A DNA stretch of 64,000 bases from Clavibacter sp. VKM Ac-2872 (GCF_015351105.1 NZ_JADKRR010000003.1:221168-285167); one strand, 5' to 3'. Shown: positions 29,078-40,643, counted from the first letter of the stretch. Translations and numbers: made by a program. The notes: generated by a model from the letters alone, not told the origin.

Positions 29078-29820
29078 GCGTGCATCTGCTTTCCGTGGGG
29101 AGCTGCGGAGGTGGGGACGGGAGGAGAGGAGGGGGCGGCGTCGAGCCACGCGTCGATGTCGTCGTAGAGGTCGGCGACGGTGGCGGCGCGGAAGGTGGGG
29201 CGGGCGTCGTCGGACGAGCCGGGGCCGACGAGCGCGGTGCTGAACCCGCGGGCGTGGGCGGGCTCCAGGTCGTTGACCCAGAGGTCGCCGACGCTGAGGA
29301 GGCGGGCGGCGGGGAGGCCCGCGCCGGGACCCGGGTCGACGCGGTCGAGGACGGCGTCCATCCCGGCGGGCTTGCCCGCACCCGTGACGACCTCGTCGAA
29401 GGCGTCGTCGAGGCCGAGGGCGGCGAGCGCCTCCGGGATCCGGCAGGCGGGCGAGTTGGTCACGAGGACGCGGCGGACACGACCGGCGATCCCGACGAGG
29501 AAGGAGGCGAGTCCGGCGGGCGGCAGGACGGGCGCGTGCGGGCCGCCGAGCTCGGCGCGGCTCGCGAGGAAGGCGGCGGACAGGAGCCGGGCCGGCACAC
29601 CGTGGTCGGCGGCGAGGCCCTGCACGAGCGCGTAGCCGTCGACCGCCCCCGATTCGCTGCCGACGTGCGGGAGGCCGGCGGCCACGGCGGCGGCGAACCG
29701 CGGACGGGCGTCGACCGCCAGCGTCTCGGCCACGTGGTGGGCGTAGCGGAGCACGGGACCGTCGCCGAGGGACACGGTGCCGTCGAAGTCGAACACGATG
29801 GTCCGGCCGGGGGTGCTCAC
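29074..29820 (-). CDS. HAD-superfamily phosphatase, first gene of the phn-type operon
   Basis: A 248-residue cytosolic hydrolase. Motif I is FDFDGTVSLGDGP, where the aspartates are the nucleophile and acid/base. Motif II is the serine or threonine in VLVTNSP. Motif III is the lysine in TGAGKPAGMD, and motif IV is the acidic pair in LSVGDLWVNDLEPA. It could remove phosphate from the imported compound or from a metabolite of it. The GTG at 29820 starts the operon, and its stop overlaps the phnD ATG. The tight coupling to an importer is more telling than the fold, which is very broad in substrate. Confidence 0.82.
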   Translation of the reverse strand: MSTPGRTIVFDFDGTVSLGDGPVLRYAHHVAETLAVDARPRFAAAVAAGLPHVGSESGAVDGYALVQGLAADHGVPARLLSAAFLASRAELGGPHAPVLPPAGLASFLVGIAGRVRRVLVTNSPACRIPEALAALGLDDAFDEVVTGAGKPAGMDAVLDRVDPGPGAGLPAARLLSVGDLWVNDLEPAHARGFSTALVGPGSSDDARPTFRAATVADLYDDIDAWLDAAPSSPPVPTSAAPHGKQMHA

Positions 29821-29966
29821 GGGTGGCGCTCGTCTCCGCGCCCGGGTCGGGGATCCGATCGGGATCCGTGGACGCAGCGCCCACAGTAGGCATCCGCCGT
29901 CGACGCTTTGACCATGACCGGTGGACGTGAGGTGAACGGGACGGGTCGCGCCGGGGGCGGACGACG

Positions 29967-30002
29967 CGAGGGCGGCGGGACCGGGTGGTCCCGCCGCCCT
30001 CG
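29967..30002 (-). terminator. Terminator after gcvP
   Basis: A perfect 16-bp stem (CGAGGGCGGCGGGACC with GGTCCCGCCGCCCTCG, loop GGGT) ends 46 bases past the gcvP stop and separates the glycine cleavage operon from the phn-type operon. Confidence 0.8.
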
Positions 30003-30047
30003 ACGGTGGTGCGGTGCCGCGCCCGGAGGCGCGCGCGGATCAGGCGA

Positions 30048-33019
<2,972 letters not shown>

Positions 33020-33023
<4 letters not shown>

Positions 33024-33391
33024 TCGCCCACCAGCGCGACGTACTCGTCGTGGCTGAGGAGCGCGGGGAGCGCCTCGAAGCGGACCTTCACGAGCCAGCC
33101 GGCGCCGAACGGGTCGCTGTTGACGAGGTCGGGCGAGGCCACGACGTCGTCGTTGACCTCCGTGACCGTGCCGTCGATGGGCGCGAACAGCTCGCCGACC
33201 GACTTGGTCGACTCGATCTCGCCGACGACCTCGCCGCCCGCGAGCTCGTCGCCCACGGCGGGCAGCTCGACGAAGACGACGTCGCCGAGCTTGTCGGCGG
33301 CGTAGGCCGTGATGCCGACGGTCGCGACGTCGCCGTCGACCTGCACCCACTCGTGCTCGGCGGTGTACTGGAGGCTGGTCTGATCGGTCAT
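33020..33391 (-). CDS. gcvH: Glycine cleavage system H protein (lipoyl carrier)
   Basis: A 123-residue swinging-arm protein. Lipoylation occurs on K63 in [12 protein letters not shown]. The family start ([13 protein letters not shown]) and the end ([24 protein letters not shown]) are intact. Its ATG overlaps the gcvT stop and its own stop overlaps the gcvP start, so the three genes are translationally coupled. Standard length, nothing missing. Confidence 0.97.
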
Positions 33392-34608
33392 GCGAGGGCC
33401 TTTCGCGAGTAGAAGGGGAGGGTCACGACGGTGGCGGGCACGCGCGTGCCGCGGACGTCGACGGTGAGGCGCGTGCCGGGGGCGGCGAGCGAGGGATCCA
33501 CGTACGCCATGGCGACGGGGTGGCCGAGCGTGGGCGACAGGGCGCCGCTCGTGATGATGCCGACGGGCCCGACGGCGCCCTCGGTGGCCTCCATCACGGC
33601 CTCGAGCGCCTCGGCGGAGTCGCCCGCGGCCTCCTCGGCGTAGACGGGGTAGTCGGCGCGGGGCGCGCGGCGGCCCTCGGTGACGAGGCCGACGAGCACG
33701 CGGGCGACGGGATCCGGCCCCTTCTCGATCGCCGAGCGCCCGCGGAAGTCGCCCTCCTTGCCGAGCGCGACCACCTTGCCGAGGCCGGCCTGCACGGGCA
33801 GCGTGTGGAGCCCGAGCTCGTGGCCGTAGAGCGGCATGCCCGCCTCCAGGCGGAGCGTGTCGCGGCAGGCGAGGCCGGTGTTCAGGAGGCCGAGCGGGGT
33901 GCCCGCGGCGACGAGCGCCTCCCACAGGGCGACGGCGTCCTCGGTCGCGACGTACAGCTCGTAGCCGTCCTCGCCCGTGTACCCGGTGCGGGCGACGAGC
34001 ACGTCCTGCCCGGCGAAGCGCGCCGCCGTGGCGCGGTAGTAGCGGAGCGCCTCGAGGGGCGTCTCGGTCTCGAGCCCGGCGGTGGCCTCGAGGATCGCGC
34101 GCGACACCGGGCCCTGCACGGCGATGAGCGCGACGTCGTCGCTCGCGTCGTCGACCTCCACGTCGTCCCTGCCCGCGGCGGCCTCGGCGAGGACGGCGAG
34201 CACGGGATCGTGGTTGCCCGCGTTGGCGACGACGAGGAAGGACTCCTCGCCCGTGCGGTAGACGATGAGGTCGTCGACGATGCCGCCGGAGGGATCCAGC
34301 AGCAGCGTGTACTTCGCCTGCCACTCGGCGATGGCGGAGAGCTTGCCGGCGAGGACGGAGTCGAGGAACGCGGCGGCGCCCTCCCCCTCGACCGCGATCT
34401 CGGCCATGTGCGAGATGTCGAAGATGCCGGCGGCCTCGCGCACGGCGCGGTGCTCGGCGAGGTCGCTCGTGTAGCGCACCGGCATGAGCCAGCCGGCGAA
34501 GTCGGTGAAGGAGGCGCCGGCCGCCTCGTGCACGGCGTGCAGCGGGGATCGGCGGGGCGGGGCCGCGGTCGCCGCGTCGGGCGCGGTCTCGGCGGGTGCG
34601 TCGGTCAT
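33388..34608 (-). CDS. gcvT: Glycine cleavage system T protein (aminomethyltransferase)
   Basis: Transfers the methylene unit from aminomethyl-lipoyl-GcvH to tetrahydrofolate and releases ammonia. The 406-residue protein has [23 protein letters not shown] at the N-terminus, the folate-domain block [15 protein letters not shown] and [19 protein letters not shown]. The ATG at 34608 has GGAGGA at the right spacing. The longer open frame starting at 34665 begins inside the riboswitch and is rejected. It is first of gcvT-gcvH-gcvP. Confidence 0.96.
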   Translation of the reverse strand: MTDAPAETAPDAATAAPPRRSPLHAVHEAAGASFTDFAGWLMPVRYTSDLAEHRAVREAAGIFDISHMAEIAVEGEGAAAFLDSVLAGKLSAIAEWQAKYTLLLDPSGGIVDDLIVYRTGEESFLVVANAGNHDPVLAVLAEAAAGRDDVEVDDASDDVALIAVQGPVSRAILEATAGLETETPLEALRYYRATAARFAGQDVLVARTGYTGEDGYELYVATEDAVALWEALVAAGTPLGLLNTGLACRDTLRLEAGMPLYGHELGLHTLPVQAGLGKVVALGKEGDFRGRSAIEKGPDPVARVLVGLVTEGRRAPRADYPVYAEEAAGDSAEALEAVMEATEGAVGPVGIITSGALSPTLGHPVAMAYVDPSLAAPGTRLTVDVRGTRVPATVVTLPFYSRKALA

Positions 34609-34650
34609 GGAGTCCTCCGGTCGTGACCGGCGCGGGCGCCGGGTGCGGGA

Positions 34651-34826
34651 CTCCCCCTCTGTCATGTGCCTGAGAGCTTCGCGCCGTCCGAGGACGGGGC
34701 TTTCACCGTGGGCGAGCCGTGCGGGACGGCTGCTTTTCAGAGTGGCCAGTGCATCGCGGTACGTGGACCTGAGAGATTGGCGGGGAGGCTTGCTCCTTCG
34801 GTGCTCCCGGAGGAGCTCTCCCGCGA
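34651..34826 (-). promoter_or_regulatory. Tandem glycine riboswitch upstream of gcvT
   Basis: Read on the minus strand, two aptamers follow each other. The first has GCGGGAGAGC, GCACCGAAGGAGCAA and AATCTCTCAGGTCC, ending near CACTCTGAAAAG. The second has CACGGTGAAAGCC, GCTCTCAGGCAC and a final ATGACAGAGGGGGAG. The paired GGAGAG/CTCTCAGG and the CACCGAAGG-type core are the hallmark of glycine aptamers. The element lies about 45 bases before gcvT and should turn the cleavage operon on when glycine is high. Confidence 0.93.
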
Positions 34827-34854
34827 TGCGTGCGCGGCCGTGTGTTCGTGGCCA

Positions 34855-34860
34855 AGCATA
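34855..34860 (-). promoter_or_regulatory. Candidate -10 of the gcv operon
   Basis: TATGCT lies about 30 bases upstream of the first riboswitch helix, a suitable place for a start near 34848. No good -35 was found. Confidence 0.4.
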
Positions 34861-34934
34861 TCGAGCGGGACGTTTCGGCCGTGTGACGATTCCCGGTCGA
34901 TCCCGCCCGTGCGGCCGACCCGACCCGGACGCGA

Positions 34935-34970
34935 CGACGCCGCCGCATCCGGGTGGATGCGGCGGCGTCG
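34935..34970 (-). terminator. Terminator after the SseB-like gene
   Basis: A perfect 16-bp stem, CGACGCCGCCGCATCC with GGATGCGGCGGCGTCG and a GGGT loop, begins 24 bases past the stop at 34994. The loop and architecture match the hairpin after gcvP. Confidence 0.78.
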
Positions 34971-34993
34971 GGTGGTCGGGTCGACCGGCGGGA

Positions 34994-35449
34994 TCAGATC
35001 GCGTCGGGCGCGGGCGCGGCGGGTGCCTGCGGCGCGCCGTCCTCCTCCTGGTCGATGACGCGGCGCACGTCGTCGGCGAGCTGCGCGACGCCCTCGGGCA
35101 TCATCTCGAAGCCGTCGGTGGTGCCGACGTTGATGACGAGGCCGGTGCCCTCCGGGATGGCCTGCACGAGCTCGGCGGCGGGGATCGTCGCGACGTGGTC
35201 GGCGACGCTCGTCACCTTCTCGTCGATCCGGTCCTCGTGCGTGAACGCGGCGAGCATGGGCACGCCGTCGCGGTCGAAGAGGACGGGCTGGAGCTGATCG
35301 GTCTCGGGCGTGAGGGGCGTGGCGGTGGGCACGACGACCGTCGTGTTGATGAACTCGGTGAGGACGGCGGTCATGTCGGACTCGCCCGCCTGGCCGCGCG
35401 CGATGGCCTGCTCGAGGGGGGTGGGCTCTCGGTCCTGTGAATCGGTCAT
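34994..35449 (-). CDS. SseB-family protein
   Basis: A 151-residue acidic soluble protein with the SseB N-terminal domain pattern: LEQAIARGQAGESDMTAVLTEFINTTVVVPT, VLFDRDGVPMLAAFTHEDRI and GLVINVGTTDGFEMMPEGVAQL. In other bacteria this domain occurs in type III-linked and ESX-type proteins, but in actinobacteria small stand-alone copies are common and uncharacterised. The ATG at 35449 is chosen because the domain begins right after it. The upstream frame to 35812 overlaps the divergent regulator. Confidence 0.7.
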   Translation of the reverse strand: MTDSQDREPTPLEQAIARGQAGESDMTAVLTEFINTTVVVPTATPLTPETDQLQPVLFDRDGVPMLAAFTHEDRIDEKVTSVADHVATIPAAELVQAIPEGTGLVINVGTTDGFEMMPEGVAQLADDVRRVIDQEEDGAPQAPAAPAPDAI

Positions 35450-35575
35450 GGGTCCATCGTGCCCGATCCGGTGGGGCAGCCGCTGATCGGGGCCGCCCGC
35501 CCGGGCGCCGTCGCGGCCGCGCGCGGAGTTAGGATCGTCTCTTCCACCCGCCATGAGTCCCGAGGGGAGACGCCC

Positions 35576-35947
35576 GTGTCGATCGGACGCCAGCGCCCCC
35601 GCGGCGAGCTCGAGGCCGCGATCATGGACGCCCTCTGGGATGCCGACGAGGCGCTGACGGCCAAGGACGTCGTGGCTCGCATCCCGGATCCGCGCCCCGC
35701 GCTCACGACCGTGCTCACGGTGCTGGACCGGCTCGGCCAGAAGGGCCTCGTCACGCGCTCGGACGAAGCGCGCGCGCTCACGTTCGCGCCCGCCCGGTCG
35801 CGAACCGACCACGCGGCGTCGCTCATGTCGGGCGCGCTCGCGGCCACGAAGGACCGCGAGGCCGCGCTGCTGCGCTTCGCCGGCACGCTCGACGGAGACG
35901 ACCTCACGGCCCTGCGCCGCGCGCTCGGCGGGGACGACCGGGCCTAG
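35576..35947 (+). CDS. BlaI/MecI/CopY-family winged-helix repressor
   Basis: A 123-residue DNA-binding protein. The family core GELEAAIMDALWDADEALTAKDVVARIP is followed by the recognition helix region PALTTVLTVLDRLGQKGLVTR and a dimerising C-terminal helix. GTG 35576 follows GAGGGGAG. It is convergent with, and adjacent to, a CopC-type gene, so it may be a CopY-like copper regulator rather than a beta-lactam sensor; no BlaR1-type sensor gene is nearby. CopY zinc/copper-binding cysteines (CxC at the end) are absent, which weakens the copper idea. Confidence 0.85.
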   Translation: MSIGRQRPRGELEAAIMDALWDADEALTAKDVVARIPDPRPALTTVLTVLDRLGQKGLVTRSDEARALTFAPARSRTDHAASLMSGALAATKDREAALLRFAGTLDGDDLTALRRALGGDDRA

Positions 35948-35957
35948 GCCGGACCCG

Positions 35958-36725
35958 CTAGCGCGGGTCGTCGGCGCCGTCGTACGGTCCGCCGACGCTG
36001 CCGTCCTCCCCGGGGAACCGGCGCGACGAGCGCCGCACGACGCCGACCACCACGAGCACGGCGGCGGCGAGGATCACGAGGCCGATGAGCACGAAGACCC
36101 ACACGGGCGTGGTCTCGGCCGTCTCGGCGAGCGGCACGGACGCGCCGGACTGCGCGTCCGAGGTGGGCGCGGGCGCGACGGACTCGGCGCCCTGCGTCGT
36201 CATGGTGCCCTCGGGCTCCGGCGTCGCGGTGGCCGCGCTGCCCGCCCACGCGTCGCCGCAGGCCGGGGCCGCCATGATCGCCGGGGTGCCCGTCGTGTCG
36301 CCCGTCGGCGCGTAGGTGAAGGAGTAGGTGCCGTCGATGGGGTGGCTGTCGCTCGAGACCGCGCGCCACGTGACCTGGTAGGTGCCGGCCGTGCCGAGCG
36401 CGATGCGGGTCGTGGCGGTGGATCCGTCGACCGCGATGCAGCCGTCCTCGTGGAAGGAGCCGTCGGAGGAGTTGACCACCTGGATCGCGAAGCCCGAGTT
36501 CTGCGCGTCGAGCGCGAGGAGGTCCTCGCTGAAGTCGAGCGCGATGGTGCCCGGCTCGTCCGTGACGGTGGCGTCGGCGGCCGGGGTGGATCCCACGAGC
36601 CGGTCGTGCGCGGACGCGGCGCCCGCCGGGATCAGCGCCCCGCCGAGCACGAGCGCGGCGGCGCCCGCGGCGAGCGCGGCGCGACGGAGGAGGGACGGGG
36701 TGCGGGGGTGGTGCGGAGACGCCAT
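35958..36725 (-). CDS. CopC-domain copper-resistance-like membrane-anchored protein
   Basis: A 255-residue exported protein. The signal peptide ends ASA and the mature chain begins HDRLVGSTPAADA, so its first residue would be the histidine that binds Cu2+ in CopC proteins. The second ligand histidine is in SSDSHPIDGTYSF. There follows a Thr/Glu-rich linker, a membrane helix (VWVFVLIGLVILAAAVLVVV) and a short basic tail. It probably binds copper at the outer face of the membrane. No CopD fusion or gene is adjacent, which is unusual. Confidence 0.85.
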   Translation of the reverse strand: MASPHHPRTPSLLRRAALAAGAAALVLGGALIPAGAASAHDRLVGSTPAADATVTDEPGTIALDFSEDLLALDAQNSGFAIQVVNSSDGSFHEDGCIAVDGSTATTRIALGTAGTYQVTWRAVSSDSHPIDGTYSFTYAPTGDTTGTPAIMAAPACGDAWAGSAATATPEPEGTMTTQGAESVAPAPTSDAQSGASVPLAETAETTPVWVFVLIGLVILAAAVLVVVGVVRRSSRRFPGEDGSVGGPYDGADDPR

Positions 36726-36828
36726 GGGTCCATCATCCCCCGCGCCCGGGCCGACGGCCGGGCGACGTCCGTGACGCCGCGCCGGTGCCCGTGTTGCGCC
36801 CGGGGCCGCGGCACGATGGACTCGGGAC

Positions 36829-38130
36829 ATGAACATCGCCCCCCAGGACGCCCCCGGCGACGGCCAGGCGCGATCCGCCGGCCTGTCCGCCGACGAGATC
36901 GACCGGATCCGCCGCGACTTCCCCCTCCTCGACTCGGAGGTGAACGGCCACCCGCTCGTGTACCTCGACTCGGCCGCCACCTCCCAGAAGCCGCGCCAGG
37001 TGCTGGACGCGGAGCGCGCGTACCTGGAGCACCGCAACGCCGCCGTCCACCGCGGCGCGCACACGCTCGCGGCCCTCGCGACCGAGGAGTTCGAGGAGGC
37101 GCGGGAGAAGGTCGCGCGCTTCGTGGGCGTCGACGCGGGCGAGATCGTGTGGACCTCCAACGCGACCGAGGGCCTGAACCTCGTCGCGTACGGCCTCGGG
37201 AGCGCGGCGGCGCCGGCGTCGATCCGCGTGCGGGAGGGCGACGAGATCGTCGTCACGGAGTCGGAGCACCACGCGAACCTCATCCCGTGGCAGCAGCTCG
37301 CGCTCCGCACGGGCGCCCGGCTGCGCCACATCCCCGTCGACGACCAGGGCGCGCTCCGGTTGGAGACCCTGGGCGACGTCATCACGGAGCGCACGCGCAT
37401 CGTCGCGCTCGCGCACGTCTCCAACGTGCTCGGCGGCATCGCGCCGCTCGGTCCCGTCGTCGCCCGGGCGCGGGAGGTGGGCGCCCTCGTCGTGCTCGAC
37501 GCCTGCCAGTCCGTGCCGCACCTGCCCGTGGACCTGCGCGCCCTCGACGTCGACCTCGCCGTCTTCTCCGGCCACAAGATGCTCGCGCCCACGGGCATCG
37601 GCGTGCTCTACGGGCGCCGCGCGGTGCTCGAGGCGCTGCCGCCGTTCCTCACGGGCGGGTCGATGATCACGACCGTGACGATGGAGGCGGCCGAGTTCCT
37701 GCCGCCGCCGCAGCGCTTCGAGGCCGGGACGCAGCGCATCTCGCAGGTCGTCGCGCTGGGCGCCGCGGTCGACTACCTCGAGGCGGTCGGCATGGACCGG
37801 ATCCAGGAGCACGGGCGGCGCATCGGCGCGCGGCTCGTGGCGGGCCTGTCCGGGATCCAGGGCGTGCGCGTGCTCGGCCCCGCCGGCGATCGCGTCGGCC
37901 TCGCCGCGTTCGACCTCGAGGGCGTGCACGCGCACGACGTGGGGCAGATCCTCGACGACCGCGGCATCGCCGTGCGCGTCGGGCACCACTGCGCGCAGCC
38001 GCTGCACCGCAGGCTCGGCCTCACCGCGTCCACGCGCGCGAGCGGGACCCTGCACACGACCGACGCCGAGATCGACCTGCTGCTGCAGGGCGTCGAGGAC
38101 GCCGCCGCGTTCTTCGGGGCCGGCCGGTGA
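36829..38130 (+). CDS. sufS: Cysteine desulfurase SufS
   Basis: PLP enzyme (433 residues) that takes sulfur from cysteine for Fe-S cluster assembly. The PLP lysine is K250 in SGHKM and the persulfide cysteine is C388 in RVGHHCAQPL, the short-loop type II pattern. The N-terminal block LVYLDSAATSQKPRQVLDAE and the HRGAHTLA motif are standard. Its stop overlaps the sufU start. The rest of the suf genes are not next to it. Confidence 0.95.
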   Translation: MNIAPQDAPGDGQARSAGLSADEIDRIRRDFPLLDSEVNGHPLVYLDSAATSQKPRQVLDAERAYLEHRNAAVHRGAHTLAALATEEFEEAREKVARFVGVDAGEIVWTSNATEGLNLVAYGLGSAAAPASIRVREGDEIVVTESEHHANLIPWQQLALRTGARLRHIPVDDQGALRLETLGDVITERTRIVALAHVSNVLGGIAPLGPVVARAREVGALVVLDACQSVPHLPVDLRALDVDLAVFSGHKMLAPTGIGVLYGRRAVLEALPPFLTGGSMITTVTMEAAEFLPPPQRFEAGTQRISQVVALGAAVDYLEAVGMDRIQEHGRRIGARLVAGLSGIQGVRVLGPAGDRVGLAAFDLEGVHAHDVGQILDDRGIAVRVGHHCAQPLHRRLGLTASTRASGTLHTTDAEIDLLLQGVEDAAAFFGAGR

Positions 38131-38570
38131 GCGCCCCGGCGTCCGGCGGCGGCGCGCTGTACCAGGAGCTGATCCTCGACCACTCGCGCACCCCCGAGGG
38201 CACGGGCGATCCCACCGGGTGGCCGATGCACGCGCACCAGGTGAACCCGACGTGCGGGGACGAGATCACCCTCGGGATCCGCGTCGAGGACGGTCGGGTG
38301 GCCGAGATCCTGTGGCGGGGCCACGGCTGCGCGATCTCGCAGGCGTCCGCGTCGATGCTCGTCGGCGTGCTCGACGACGCGAGCCTCGAGACGGTGCACG
38401 CCCGCATCGCCGCGTTCCGCGAGGTCATGCGGAGCCGCGGCGCGTCCCACCTCGACCCGGAGGAGTTCGGCGACGCCGTCGCGCTCGACGGGGTCTCGCG
38501 CTACGTCGGCCGCGTGAAGTGCGCGATGCTGCCGTGGACGACGCTGGAGATCGCGCTCCGGGCGAGCTGA
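38127..38570 (+). CDS. sufU: Fe-S assembly sulfurtransferase SufU
   Basis: Zinc-dependent sulfur acceptor partner of SufS, 147 residues. The conserved cysteines are C43 (NPTCGD), C68 (GHGCAISQ) and C132 (VKCAMLPW), with D45 completing the zinc site. The SufU-specific insertion before the last cysteine is present, which separates it from scaffold IscU. The GTG at 38127 overlaps the sufS stop (GTGA). It should receive the persulfide from SufS. Confidence 0.95.
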   Translation: MSAPASGGGALYQELILDHSRTPEGTGDPTGWPMHAHQVNPTCGDEITLGIRVEDGRVAEILWRGHGCAISQASASMLVGVLDDASLETVHARIAAFREVMRSRGASHLDPEEFGDAVALDGVSRYVGRVKCAMLPWTTLEIALRAS

Positions 38571-38595
38571 CCCGCCCCTCCCCGGCCGGGGCGGG
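38571..38595 (+). terminator. Hairpin after sufU
   Basis: An 8-bp stem CCCGCCCC/GGGGCGGG with a 9-base loop begins at the base after the sufU stop. Confidence 0.5.
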
Positions 38596-38649
38596 CAGAG
38601 CGGGGACGACGGCCGCGCGAGGCGGCGCACCGCGACACCAGGAGGATCC

Positions 38650-39045
38650 GTGGCCCCCGACGACGACATGCCGAGCACCATCCGCCGCTCCCCCGAGCAC
38701 GCGCAGGCCACCTGGGCGGCGGCGCACGCGGCGGCCGAGGAGCAGTACGGATCCGGCGAGCGCGCCGAGCGCACCGCCTACGCCGCGCTCAAGCACGGCT
38801 TCGAGAAGGTCGGCGACCACTGGGAGCCCAAGGAGTCGGCGGGCCCGTCGGACGCGGGCGCCGAGGAGCGCGGCGCGGGCACGGCCGGCGGGGTCGACGC
38901 GAACGCCTCGAAGGCGCACCTCATGGACGTGGCCCGCCGCCTCGACGTGCCCGGCCGCAGCCGCATGACGAAGGACGAGCTGGTGGACGGGATCCGGAAG
39001 GCGAACGACCGCGAGACCCGGAAGGCGCGCGAGCGCGACAGCTGA
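38650..39045 (+). CDS. ChaB-domain protein with Rho-N-like tail
   Basis: A 131-residue soluble protein. Residues 8-60 fit the ChaB family (STIRRSPEHAQATWAAAHAAAEEQY, then AYAALKHGFEKVGDHW). After a Gly/Ala linker, residues ~90-131 resemble a Rho N-terminal/SAP-like helix pair (SKAHLMDVARRLDVPGRSRMTKDELVDGIRKAN), suggesting nucleic-acid binding. GTG 38650 has AGGAGG upstream. The original link of ChaB to cation transport is weak, so the role is unknown. Confidence 0.78.
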   Translation: MAPDDDMPSTIRRSPEHAQATWAAAHAAAEEQYGSGERAERTAYAALKHGFEKVGDHWEPKESAGPSDAGAEERGAGTAGGVDANASKAHLMDVARRLDVPGRSRMTKDELVDGIRKANDRETRKARERDS

Positions 39046-39072
39046 GGCGGCCGGGGCCGGCGCGCGCGGCGC

Positions 39073-39627
39073 CTAGGGGAGGTCGACGCGGAAGAGCGCG
39101 CACTCCGTGTCGTAATAGGCGCGCGTGCGGCCGAGGGGACGCATCCCGATCCGGCGGCACACGGCCTGCGACGGCGCGTTCGCCGGGTTCGTCACCGCGA
39201 GCACGCGCGTCAGCCCGCCCTCGGCCGCGTGCGCGAGCACCCGCTTCGCCGCCTCCGTCGCGACGCCGCGACCCCAGGCGTCCGGGTGCAGGTGCCAGCC
39301 GATCTCGGTCTCGCCGTCCTCCGGCTCGTCGCGCGGGGCGGGGTCGTCGCCGGCGAGGGGCGCGGCCGACGCGGGCAGGTCCTTGAGCAGCAGCGTGCCG
39401 AGGAGCGCGCCGCCGTCGCGGTCCTCGATCGCCCAGATGCCGCGCACGGGGTGGTCGAGGGCGGCGTAGCGGGCGGCGCGCGCCACGGCCTGCGCGGGAT
39501 CCGCGTGGACCTGGCCGGTGCCGATCCACCGCATCACCTCGGGCCGGGCGTGCAGGTCGAGGAGGAAGGGCGCGTCGGCCTCCGTGAAGCGGCGGAGGAG
39601 CAGGCGGTCGGTCGCGAGATCGGGCAT
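39073..39627 (-). CDS. GNAT acetyltransferase (RimJ/RimL type)
   Basis: A 184-residue protein starting with the RimL-type pattern TDRLLLRRFTEADAPFLLDLH. The acetyl-CoA-binding motif A follows: EIGWHLHPDAWGRGVATEAAKRVLAHA. The late block NPANAPSQAVCRRIGMRPLG is also characteristic. It may acetylate a protein N-terminus or a small amine, but the substrate cannot be read. It is divergent from the nuclease-like gene at 39674 with only a 46-base gap. Confidence 0.88.
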   Translation of the reverse strand: MPDLATDRLLLRRFTEADAPFLLDLHARPEVMRWIGTGQVHADPAQAVARAARYAALDHPVRGIWAIEDRDGGALLGTLLLKDLPASAAPLAGDDPAPRDEPEDGETEIGWHLHPDAWGRGVATEAAKRVLAHAAEGGLTRVLAVTNPANAPSQAVCRRIGMRPLGRTRAYYDTECALFRVDLP

Positions 39628-39661
39628 CGCCCCAGGCTAGGGGGACGTCGGTGGTCGCCCC

Positions 39662-39667
39662 TAGCGT
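39662..39667 (+). promoter_or_regulatory. -10 element, leaderless start of the zinc-ribbon nuclease gene
   Basis: TAGCGT ends 6 bases before the ATG at 39674; no ribosome site is present. Confidence 0.5.
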
Positions 39668-39673
39668 GACGGC

Positions 39674-40627
39674 ATGCCCGAGCCGGTGGATGCGTGGTGG
39701 GCGCGGCGCCGCTGGTCGCGCGGCCTCGATGTGCCGTACCCGAAAGGCACGTACCGGGAGGCGTGGGCGTCGTTCCCCGTGCTCATCCGGCAGTACCACC
39801 CGGAGCTCAACCGCGGCATCACGCTCACGCAGGTGCCGCCCGCGGCCGACGTCCTCCTCACCTGGCAGTGCGACGTCGGGCACGTCTTCGTCGCCACGCC
39901 CGAGGAGCAGCGGAGGCGTCCGGGCCGCGAGCGCCGACGCTCGTCGTGGTGCCCGGACTGCGCGGAGGCCGCGGCGCCGCGCACGCCCGCGCTCCCGATG
40001 GCGGACCAGGTGCGGTGGCCCGGCGCGTCGCCGCTCGTGGCGGGGCCGGTGGCGGGGGGATCCGCGTCCGCCGCGCCGGGCCCGACGCCGTCGTCGGCCG
40101 CGGCCACGACGCCCACCCGTCCCCGCCGCTCCCCCGGCGTCTGCACGAAGACGCCCGACTTCCCGGTCGGCGAGCCGTTCGCGAGCGCGTGCGCGCCGCC
40201 GCCGGCGTCCGCCGTCGAGGAGCGGCTGCGGCAGGATCTGGCCGCGCGCCTGGATCACACGCCCGGCCTCACCGCCGTGCGGCTCGCGCGCCCGTTCTTC
40301 GAGCACCTGGAGGCGTGGCCCGACATCCTGCTGCCGGAGCTGCGCGTCGCGATCGAGTACGACTCCACCGGCCGCCACGGCCTCGAGCACGTGGGCCGCC
40401 GCGAGGAGGCCGACCGGCGCAAGGACCGCGCGCTGCGGGCCGCCGGCTGGGAGGTGATCCGCATCCGCACGGGCCGGCTGCCGCCCCTCGGCCCCTACGA
40501 CCTCTGCGTCTCGGGCCTCACCCGCGGCACGGTGGACCAGCTCCTCGACCGGCTGCGCGAGATCCGCGGCCCGCTGTTCGTGGACGCCTACCTGCGGGAG
40601 GTGCCGCCGTCGGCCGCAGCCGGATGA
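39674..40627 (+). CDS. Zinc-ribbon protein with DUF559/Vsr-like endonuclease domain
   Basis: A 317-residue protein in two parts. Residues ~1-100 contain a treble-clef/zinc-ribbon-like module (CDVGH and, later, CPDC, resembling DUF4379). After an Ala/Pro-rich linker, residues ~175-285 have a PD-(D/E)XK-like end: LPELRVAIEYDSTGRHGLE, then REEADRRKDRALRAAGWEVIRIR. The last block is the hallmark of DUF559/very-short-patch-repair-like nucleases. It may act on damaged or foreign DNA. The 40644 gene that follows, convergent, also looks like a nuclease. The assignment rests on motif reading only. Confidence 0.7.
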   Translation: MPEPVDAWWARRRWSRGLDVPYPKGTYREAWASFPVLIRQYHPELNRGITLTQVPPAADVLLTWQCDVGHVFVATPEEQRRRPGRERRRSSWCPDCAEAAAPRTPALPMADQVRWPGASPLVAGPVAGGSASAAPGPTPSSAAATTPTRPRRSPGVCTKTPDFPVGEPFASACAPPPASAVEERLRQDLAARLDHTPGLTAVRLARPFFEHLEAWPDILLPELRVAIEYDSTGRHGLEHVGRREEADRRKDRALRAAGWEVIRIRTGRLPPLGPYDLCVSGLTRGTVDQLLDRLREIRGPLFVDAYLREVPPSAAAG

Positions 40628-40643
40628 AGCGCGCGCGCCCGCC

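Noticed and set aside
34609-34665. An upstream start for gcvT (MTEGESRT)
   Set aside because: It lies inside the riboswitch's final helix; the ATG at 34608 has a GGAGGA site.
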